A stretch of 12,340 bases of DNA from positions 1 through 12,340 of the forward strand of contig JALUFA010000089.1 of assembly GCA_027052485.1 (NCBI GenBank). Reading direction: 5' to 3'. The DNA comes from Hydrogenothermaceae bacterium. GTDB taxonomy: Bacteria; Aquificota; Aquificia; Aquificales; Hydrogenothermaceae. The position numbers and the translations under genes were made by a program. This document shows positions 7,448-12,340 of this stretch, piece by piece. Below the pieces are notes generated by a model that was not told the DNA's origin, did no database searches, and saw nothing but the letters and a program-made list of their open reading frames with translations. Positions within the stretch are counted from its first letter, which is position 1; the number at the start of each line of letters is the position of its first letter.

Positions 7448-8363
7448 GGTTTTAAAGAGAATAAGGGATTACTTTGATAGTACTGGAGCCGTAGAAGTTT
7501 TAACAGATATTCTTCAGGAATATCCAAACCTAGATAGCAATATATACCCTTTATCCTTAAAAATAACAACAAGTGGAGGAGAGGAAAAAGATGTTTTTCT
7601 TCACACTTCACCTGAGCTACAGATGAAAAAACTACTGGCCAAGTATAAAACAGACATTTACCAGATAACAAAGGTTTTTAGGAACTTTGAAGGTTCAAAG
7701 AAACACACAATTGAGTTTACCATGCTTGAGTGGTACAGAGTGGGATACAATCTTGAAGACCTGATAGACGACACTCAAAATATTTTTATTGAAGCGGCTA
7801 TTGCTGTAAATAAAATCCCAAAAATCAGTTTTAATGGAAAAACCTTTGATTTTAGACAGGTTGAAAAAATAACTGTAAATGAAGCCTTTTATAAATATGC
7901 TGGGGTTTATCCTGACGATTATGAAAAAATGATTCAGTTAATAAAAAGCAATGAAAAGGGTATCAAAGAATTATCCTATGAGGAGGCTTTTTACTATATA
8001 TATGCCTTTTACGTTGAGCCAAATCTTGGGAAAGAAAAACTAACTTTTATCTACGATTATCCTCCCCAGTTTGCAGCAATGGCAAAAATAGAAAATGGAA
8101 GAGGAAAAAGATTTGAAGCCTACGTAGACGGCTTGGAACTTGTAAACGTATACTACGAACTAAATGACCCGCAGGAACAGCTAAAAAGGCTGGAAGAAGA
8201 TGCCCTTAAAAAGAAAAAAGAAACAGGCCGAAAGTACCATATAGATTTAGAGTTTATTGAAAGCCTAAAGTTTATGCCTGAGGCATCAGGCGCATCTTTA
8301 GGTATTGATAGGCTTTTTATGGTTTTATTTGATAAAAAAGATATAAAACAGGTGCAAAACTGA
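7428..8363 (+). CDS. epmA: EpmA-like elongation factor P lysyl-transferase (GenX/PoxA/YjeA)
   Basis: A 311-residue class II lysyl-tRNA synthetase-like catalytic domain without the N-terminal anticodon-binding OB fold, which is the architecture of EpmA. EpmA activates (R)-beta-lysine and attaches it to a Lys of elongation factor P. Visible parts are FLHTSPELQMKKLLAKYKTD (57-76, substrate-binding region), motif 2 as FRNFEGSKKHTIEFTMLEWY (84-103), and motif 3 as SGASLGIDRLFMVL (287-300). Ser290 falls where E. coli EpmA has Ala298 and LysRS has Gly, supporting EpmA over LysRS. The start ATG overlaps engB by 20 bases and lacks a clear ribosome site; the first residues ([20 protein letters not shown]) already match the EpmA start, so little is missing. 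EF-P itself is not in the window, so the substrate is inferred. Confidence 0.85.
   Translation: MIRRKAKVLKRIRDYFDSTGAVEVLTDILQEYPNLDSNIYPLSLKITTSGGEEKDVFLHTSPELQMKKLLAKYKTDIYQITKVFRNFEGSKKHTIEFTMLEWYRVGYNLEDLIDDTQNIFIEAAIAVNKIPKISFNGKTFDFRQVEKITVNEAFYKYAGVYPDDYEKMIQLIKSNEKGIKELSYEEAFYYIYAFYVEPNLGKEKLTFIYDYPPQFAAMAKIENGRGKRFEAYVDGLELVNVYYELNDPQEQLKRLEEDALKKKKETGRKYHIDLEFIESLKFMPEASGASLGIDRLFMVLFDKKDIKQVQN
8350..8354 (+). promoter_or_regulatory. Ribosome binding site supporting a CTG start for the K+ channel
   Basis: AGGTG is complementary to the 16S rRNA 3' end and sits 5 bases before CTG at 8360-8362. The DUF190 gene on the other strand uses the similar AAGGTG. It decides the channel start because no ATG, GTG or TTG occurs in frame between the stop at 8333-8335 and the ATG at 8531. 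Confidence 0.55.
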
Positions 8364-9916
8364 AGACTATAACGCTACCATTTGAAAAGCAGAAAAACCC
8401 AGTAAGAAAGTATCTACGTGTTTTAAAGGTAAGGCTTTATAACATTCTTGAGAATGAGACAAGCCCATATAAACAACTTTATGATATTTTTGCCCTTTTT
8501 CTTGTTATTACATCGTCTATATCAATCATAATGGACTATTTTGGTTCTATCCGAAGTCATCTTCCCCCAGATTTAGATAAGTTTTTAAATGATTATGAGG
8601 ACTTTGTCCTCTGGTTTTTTACAGCAGAGTACATCCTCCGCTGGTGGGTAATATCAGATTTTATAAGCGATTTTGAGAAAGGTTTTAGTAGAGCATCTTT
8701 TCAGCCATTTTATAAAAGGGTTCTGATAGGATTAAAGGAAGCTTTAAAACCTAAAATAAAATGGATGACTAGCTTTTATGCAATTATTGACCTTCTGGCT
8801 ATCCTACCAATCTTTAGACCTCTTAGAGGTTTTAGGATACTCAGGCTTTTAAGAATTTTAAAAATCGTTAGATATTCAGGAGCTATAAAGAGTTTAATAG
8901 CAGCCCTAAAAGAGCAATCTTTCCTCTTTGCGTTCACATTTTTGGCCTTGGCAAATTGGGTTGTGGCTTTATCATTAGCCGTGTATGTGGTTGAGTATAA
9001 CGCCCATAATCCAAACTTTGATAGCATATGGCATGCGATATACTGGGGAATTGTGACTGTTTCTACTGTTGGTTATGGAGATATTGTTCCCCAGACAGAC
9101 ACAGGTAGATTTTTAGCATCTATTATGATTGGTGGTGGTATGATACTAGTTGCCTCTTTAACAGGTGCATTCTCAGCAGCTTTGGTTAGTAGGCTTATGA
9201 GCTTAAAAGGAGGAGACATAAAGTTGGAAACCCTTGAAAATCATATTGTTATCTGTGGATGGAATGAAACGGCAGAAGAGATTGTAGAGCAGATGATAGA
9301 TATGGATTTGGATAAAGAAAAAGGCATCGTTATTGTTACAAACCTTCCTAAAAGTGAGATAGGTATCAAACTGCCAGATTATATAGGTTATAAAAGGGGA
9401 GATTTCATACAGGATACAGTTTTACTTGATGTAGCCGTTGATAAAGCATCTGACGTAATCATAGTAGCCGAAAGGGAAGAGGGTCTAAGCGAAAGGAACA
9501 TAGATGCAAGAACAGCCCTTGCAGCCATGCTTGTAGCGAACATTAACCCGAGGGCAAATATCTATGTAGAGGTACTACTGGATGAAGATGCAGAGATATT
9601 TGAAAGAAGGATAAGAGTTAAAGAAGTAATGATTCATGGTAAAATCATAGGGAAAATTTTATTTTCAAGTATTCTTCACCCCGGTACAAGCCACTTGATA
9701 AAAACTCTAATAGATAAAGAACTTGGTATTAAAAAAGTCAAAGCTTACAGAATGGGAGATTTCAAATACTTTGGGGAGCTTTTAATAGCGGCAAGAACAA
9801 AAAACTATCTTCCGATAGCAATAGAGAGAAAGGGAAAGATTTATTTAAATCCAGCAGATACTTTTGAGTTGGAAAGGGATGATTACATTTTCCTAGTACC
9901 AACAGGGGTTGGTTAA
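8360..9916 (+). CDS. Voltage-sensor type potassium channel with cytoplasmic RCK domain
   Basis: An inner-membrane K+ channel of six membrane segments followed by an RCK (TrkA-N/TrkA-C) gating domain. From a CTG start it has 518 residues: S1 ~41-63, S2 ~82-98, S3 ~137-152, S4 153-171, S5 ~187-213, pore helix and filter TVGYGD at 236-241, S6 ~249-273. S4 carries Arg or Lys at exactly every third position (153, 156, 159, 162, 165, 168, 171), as in a true voltage sensor. The RCK domain starts near 291; its nucleotide strand reads HIVICGWNETAEE, like the ICGW segment of MthK rather than a GxGxxG motif. The TrkA-C part ends in FELERDDYIFLVPTG. The first ATG (8531) would cut S1 in half, whereas the frame upstream encodes KYLRVLKVRLYNILE and the rest of S1. 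CTG (8360-8362) overlaps the epmA stop (CTGA). Ligand and ion selectivity beyond K+ are untested. Confidence 0.88.
   Translation: MKTITLPFEKQKNPVRKYLRVLKVRLYNILENETSPYKQLYDIFALFLVITSSISIIMDYFGSIRSHLPPDLDKFLNDYEDFVLWFFTAEYILRWWVISDFISDFEKGFSRASFQPFYKRVLIGLKEALKPKIKWMTSFYAIIDLLAILPIFRPLRGFRILRLLRILKIVRYSGAIKSLIAALKEQSFLFAFTFLALANWVVALSLAVYVVEYNAHNPNFDSIWHAIYWGIVTVSTVGYGDIVPQTDTGRFLASIMIGGGMILVASLTGAFSAALVSRLMSLKGGDIKLETLENHIVICGWNETAEEIVEQMIDMDLDKEKGIVIVTNLPKSEIGIKLPDYIGYKRGDFIQDTVLLDVAVDKASDVIIVAEREEGLSERNIDARTALAAMLVANINPRANIYVEVLLDEDAEIFERRIRVKEVMIHGKIIGKILFSSILHPGTSHLIKTLIDKELGIKKVKAYRMGDFKYFGELLIAARTKNYLPIAIERKGKIYLNPADTFELERDDYIFLVPTGVG
9904..9908 (+). promoter_or_regulatory. Ribosome binding site of hemD
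   Basis: AGGGG lies 9 bases before the ATG at 9918-9920, inside the last codons of the channel gene. It would overlap or adjoin the in-frame TTG at 9909, so it favours the ATG start. Confidence 0.5.
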
Positions 9917-9917
9917 T

Positions 9918-10580
9918 ATGAACGTTATACTAACAAGTGAAGACCCACCTTCTCCTGAGGTTCAAAAGCTGGCAGAAGAGAAAGGGATTAAAATTATCCA
10001 CGTTCCACTTATAAAAACAATACCCTTAGAGGAAGTAAACATTCCTAACAAAGAGTACGACTTCCTAATTATCACATCAGCAAAGACTGTAAAACACTTT
10101 TTAGCGGAAGATACATCTATCAGCAGAAACACTCCTGTTCTTACTACAGGAGAAAAAACAAAAAAAGCTCTGGAAAGCGTAGGTTTTAAAAATGTGATTA
10201 TTGCAGGCAATAGAGGAGTTGAAAGCATAAAAGAGTACATCTTAAAACATCATCTACAAGAGAAAACTTTTCTATTCCTCAGGGCAGAGAAAGGGAAGAA
10301 TATAGAATTACAAAATATAGACGTTATTCCTGTTTATCAAACAGTCTTTAACCGGCCAAAGGAATTTTCTTTTTCTGAGATAAATGCGATAATTTTTACA
10401 AGCCCTTCCACGTTTTTATCCTTTAAAGAACTTTTTAAGGAAAACTTTCGTGAAGTTTTAAAGAGTATAACCATTATAGCAATAGGAAATACAACAAAAG
10501 AAGAAATTGAAAAAGAAGGTTTGAAAGTGGACTTAGTACCTCCAAAACCTTCTATAAGAGAAATTATTAAGCTACTTTAA
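9918..10580 (+). CDS. hemD: Uroporphyrinogen-III synthase
   Basis: Closes and rearranges hydroxymethylbilane to uroporphyrinogen III, the branch point to heme, siroheme and cobalamin. The family is very divergent, but the 220-residue protein shows its pattern of two alternating alpha/beta domains: N-terminal strand MNVILTSEDP, LIITSAKTVKHFL (50-62), VLTTGEKTKKAL (74-85), FLFLRAEKG (118-126), VIPVYQTV (136-143), IIFTSPSTFLSF (158-169), IAIGNTTKEEIEKEGL (188-203) and the closing PSIREIIKLL. The start is placed at ATG 9918, one base after the channel's TAA, with AGGGG upstream; a TTG at 9909 would add three residues. It is the last gene of the + strand operon and overlaps the convergent lpxC by 14 bases. 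No other heme gene is in the window. Confidence 0.88.
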   Translation: MNVILTSEDPPSPEVQKLAEEKGIKIIHVPLIKTIPLEEVNIPNKEYDFLIITSAKTVKHFLAEDTSISRNTPVLTTGEKTKKALESVGFKNVIIAGNRGVESIKEYILKHHLQEKTFLFLRAEKGKNIELQNIDVIPVYQTVFNRPKEFSFSEINAIIFTSPSTFLSFKELFKENFREVLKSITIIAIGNTTKEEIEKEGLKVDLVPPKPSIREIIKLL

Positions 10581-11457
10581 CTATCCTTTCATCATTTCTG
10601 GCAAAAGCTGGAAGTTCAGATGCTGGTATTAGGGTATACGCATTTGATTCAATCATTTTTCTTACAAACGCAGCATTTAAGAAATGTCCTCCTTTATAAG
10701 AGTACACATTCCCAACAATAGGATACCCGAGGAGATATAAATCTCCGATTAAATCAAGGAGCTTATGTCTAACTGGTTCGTCCTCAAATCTCAAACCCTC
10801 AGGATTTAGTATCTCATCCTCTTTAAACACTACCGCATTTTCTAAAGAGCCGCCCTTTGCAAGTCCCATCTGTTTCAGAAAATCTATTTCCTCAAAAAAG
10901 CAGTAAGTCCTTGCAGGTGAAACAGCTTGGTAAGTTTGGGAGAATGGTTTAAAGGAAAATTTTCTGTTTCCTATGACTTTTTTATCGTATACAGCTTCAT
11001 AAGTGAATATAGGCTCATTGCTAGGTGTCGCCTTTATGAATTTATCTTTATCTTTTACGTTTATGTCTTCCGTTATTACTGCGTAAAATTTTTCCTCAGG
11101 AAGGTTTTTTATTCCTATAATTTTAAAGATGTCTATAAACTCTTTTGCACTACCATCCAATATAGGAACTTCCGAACCTGAAATTTTTATCTTAACATTG
11201 TCTATCCCAAGCAGGTAAAGAGCAGCCATCAGGTGTTCTATCGTTTGTACCTTTTCTCCTTTATTTTCTATAGATGTAGAAAACTCAAAGCTCTTTGCAA
11301 ACTCAACTTTTGCAGGGATTAAAACGTTATTCTTTTCAAAGATTATTCCTGTATTTGCCGGCATAGGTTCAATGTTTAACGATACTAGCTCTCCAGAGTG
11401 AAGACCTATACCTTTTATCTCAACCTTTCTTTTTAACGTTCTTTGGTTTGTATACAT
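10567..11457 (-). CDS. lpxC: UDP-3-O-acyl-N-acetylglucosamine deacetylase LpxC
   Basis: Zinc amidase that catalyses the committed step of lipid A synthesis in the cytoplasm, showing that the organism makes an LPS-type outer membrane. The 296-residue protein opens with RTLKRKVEIKGIGLHSGE, typical of LpxC. The active site is complete: Glu74 and His75 in TIEHLMAAL, His231 and Asp235 in VRHKLLDLIGDL, and His258 in YKGGHFLNA. Length is the usual single-domain size, with no FabZ fusion. ATG (11455-11457) is preceded by AGGGA (11469-11465 on the - strand) at a 7-base spacer. The final codons overlap the hemD stop. The gene stands alone on its strand here and is divergent from the next gene. Confidence 0.97.
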   Translation of the reverse strand: MYTNQRTLKRKVEIKGIGLHSGELVSLNIEPMPANTGIIFEKNNVLIPAKVEFAKSFEFSTSIENKGEKVQTIEHLMAALYLLGIDNVKIKISGSEVPILDGSAKEFIDIFKIIGIKNLPEEKFYAVITEDINVKDKDKFIKATPSNEPIFTYEAVYDKKVIGNRKFSFKPFSQTYQAVSPARTYCFFEEIDFLKQMGLAKGGSLENAVVFKEDEILNPEGLRFEDEPVRHKLLDLIGDLYLLGYPIVGNVYSYKGGHFLNAAFVRKMIESNAYTLIPASELPAFARNDERIVKVA

Positions 11458-11473
11458 TTTCTTATCCCTACAG

Positions 11474-11500
11474 ATTTTAATCTATGTCTTGCTAAATCAA
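11474..11500 (-). promoter_or_regulatory. Weak candidate promoter of lpxC
   Basis: On the - strand, TTGATT (11500-11495) and TAAAAT (11479-11474) are separated by only 15 bases, shorter than usual. The -10 lies 16 bases from the lpxC ATG, which would give a very short leader. No better match was seen in the 145-bp divergent gap 11458-11602, and no clear + strand promoter was found for the downstream gene. Confidence 0.2.
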
Positions 11501-11590
11501 AATTCATACCAAAATTAAGATAAAATAAGTACAGGCTTTTACCGAAAATTGAGTTAAATTCTGTTTGAGTTTTTGCAAAATTCCTAAAGT

Positions 11591-11594
11591 GAGG
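11591..11594 (+). promoter_or_regulatory. Ribosome binding site of the GTG-started gene at 11603
   Basis: GAGG lies 8 bases before GTG (11603-11605). An in-frame TAA at 11585-11587 blocks any start further upstream, so this site and the GTG define the gene's beginning. Confidence 0.6.
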
Positions 11595-11602
11595 CAGATA
11601 TA

Positions 11603-12340
11603 GTGGAAAGCGGTGTATCCCAACTGAAGGTTCTATATGGATATGTAGAAAAGACTACCAAAATTTTAGAATCTATAGCCGATTATCTAGAGAAGAAAAT
11701 ACGAGAAATTAAAGAGCTTCCAGATAACGATGAATCAAACAAATTCTTAAAAGAGCTTGCAAAAACAGACCTCCAGCAACTTTACTTTTTTATAAAAAAC
11801 GAGATTGAAGTTATTAACACTCCAGTACGCTCAACAAAGAGAGGCTTTAAAAAGGTCTTTAATGAGCGTATCGATGAAATGATAAATATTGTTTCCGAAG
11901 TTGAGAGCAGATTAAAAGCTATAATTAAAAAGTTAGAAAACTTTCAAGAAAATATCTTCTCAAAAAGAACAGGATTTATTTCTTTTAAAGAGTATATAAG
12001 GGAACATCGAGATGAAATTCACGATAACCTCAAACTTGCAGCCAGTAGGATACTTCAAGACAAACTTGACTACTTTAATGAAGAGCTTGAGAAGATAAAA
12101 GAACTAAAAGACCCGGTACAAATAACAAACTTTCTAAAAGTTTTTGAGGCTAATGTTAACTCATTTATAACAGAGCAGCTGTTAGAAAACACGGCAGCGG
12201 TAGTGAACTCTCTCAAAGATACTATGCTAAAAAAAACTGAAGATTATTTAAACCAACTTAACCTTCCAGAAGACAAGAAAAAACTTATTTTAGAAAAAGT
12301 TGAATTATTCTTGGATAGTTATGATAACTTATACCCTGTA
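11603..12340 (+). CDS. Uncharacterised helical protein, N-terminal part (3' end outside window)
   Basis: An uninterrupted frame of 246 codons runs from GTG 11603 to the last base of the window. It is bounded upstream by an in-frame TAA (11585-11587) and preceded by GAGG with an 8-base spacer. Codon use matches the neighbours, with Lys, Glu, Leu and Ile dominating. The visible part is almost entirely predicted helix with coiled-coil-like stretches such as EVESRLKAIIKKLENFQENI and DKLDYFNEELEKIKELKD. It has no Cys or Trp, no signal peptide and no membrane segment. I do not recognise a family. Long helical, charged proteins of this kind include stalks or accessory domains of dynamin-like or SMC-like proteins, but no nucleotide-binding motif is visible yet, so this is only a comparison. 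It is divergent from lpxC. Confidence 0.8.
   Translation, partial: MESGVSQLKVLYGYVEKTTKILESIADYLEKKIREIKELPDNDESNKFLKELAKTDLQQLYFFIKNEIEVINTPVRSTKRGFKKVFNERIDEMINIVSEVESRLKAIIKKLENFQENIFSKRTGFISFKEYIREHRDEIHDNLKLAASRILQDKLDYFNEELEKIKELKDPVQITNFLKVFEANVNSFITEQLLENTAAVVNSLKDTMLKKTEDYLNQLNLPEDKKKLILEKVELFLDSYDNLYPV

Noticed and set aside
8531..9916. Channel starting at the first ATG
   Set aside because: It would begin in the middle of S1 and leave 167 bases of coding-like sequence unexplained; the upstream frame restores the full S1 and N-terminal tail.
9909..9917. TTG start for hemD
   Set aside because: It overlaps the end of the ribosome site and adds three residues not typical of the family; the ATG at 9918 has AGGGG at a workable distance.

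Overview
The window is a compact, AT-rich stretch of bacterial chromosome with almost no intergenic space. LpxC (lipid A synthesis) points to a Gram-negative envelope. Lys/Glu-rich proteins, frequent AGA/AGG and ATA codons, class I fructose-1,6-bisphosphatase and the overall gene set fit a thermophilic Aquificota bacterium, perhaps Hydrogenothermaceae such as Persephonella or Sulfurihydrogenibium. The assignment is by impression, not by search. I saw no mobile elements, CRISPR arrays, tRNA or rRNA.

Layout. (1) At the left edge lies the 3' end of a + strand family 2 glycosyltransferase. (2) A five-gene - strand operon, transcribed right to left, covers 3507 to 344: fbp, crcB (fluoride channel), a DUF190 PII-like protein, a DUF429-like protein of unknown role, and tyrA. 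Its genes overlap, abut, or are at most 11 bases apart. (3) A 133-bp divergent promoter region separates fbp from tig. (4) A seven-gene + strand operon covers 3641 to 10580: tig, clpP, clpX, engB, an EpmA-like lysyl-transferase, a voltage-sensor/RCK potassium channel, and hemD. It combines nascent-chain folding, proteolysis, ribosome assembly and translation-factor modification with a K+ channel and a heme-pathway gene. (5) lpxC lies on the - strand, convergent with hemD and overlapping it by 14 bp. (6) After a 145-bp divergent gap, a GTG-initiated + strand gene for a helical protein of unknown function runs off the right end.

The main annotation corrections are at gene starts. The potassium channel almost certainly starts upstream of its first ATG, probably at a CTG overlapping the preceding stop codon, which restores its first transmembrane helix and adds 57 residues. 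The last gene has only a GTG start and no stop in the window, so a simple ORF scan misses it. hemD most likely starts at the ATG at 9918.

Most of the window is well-known housekeeping sequence. I found no convincing new multi-gene system. The less ordinary points are the fbp/crcB/DUF190/DUF429-like/tyrA grouping, the CTG-started channel, the EpmA-like enzyme with Ser at the specificity position, and the unidentified helical protein at the right edge.
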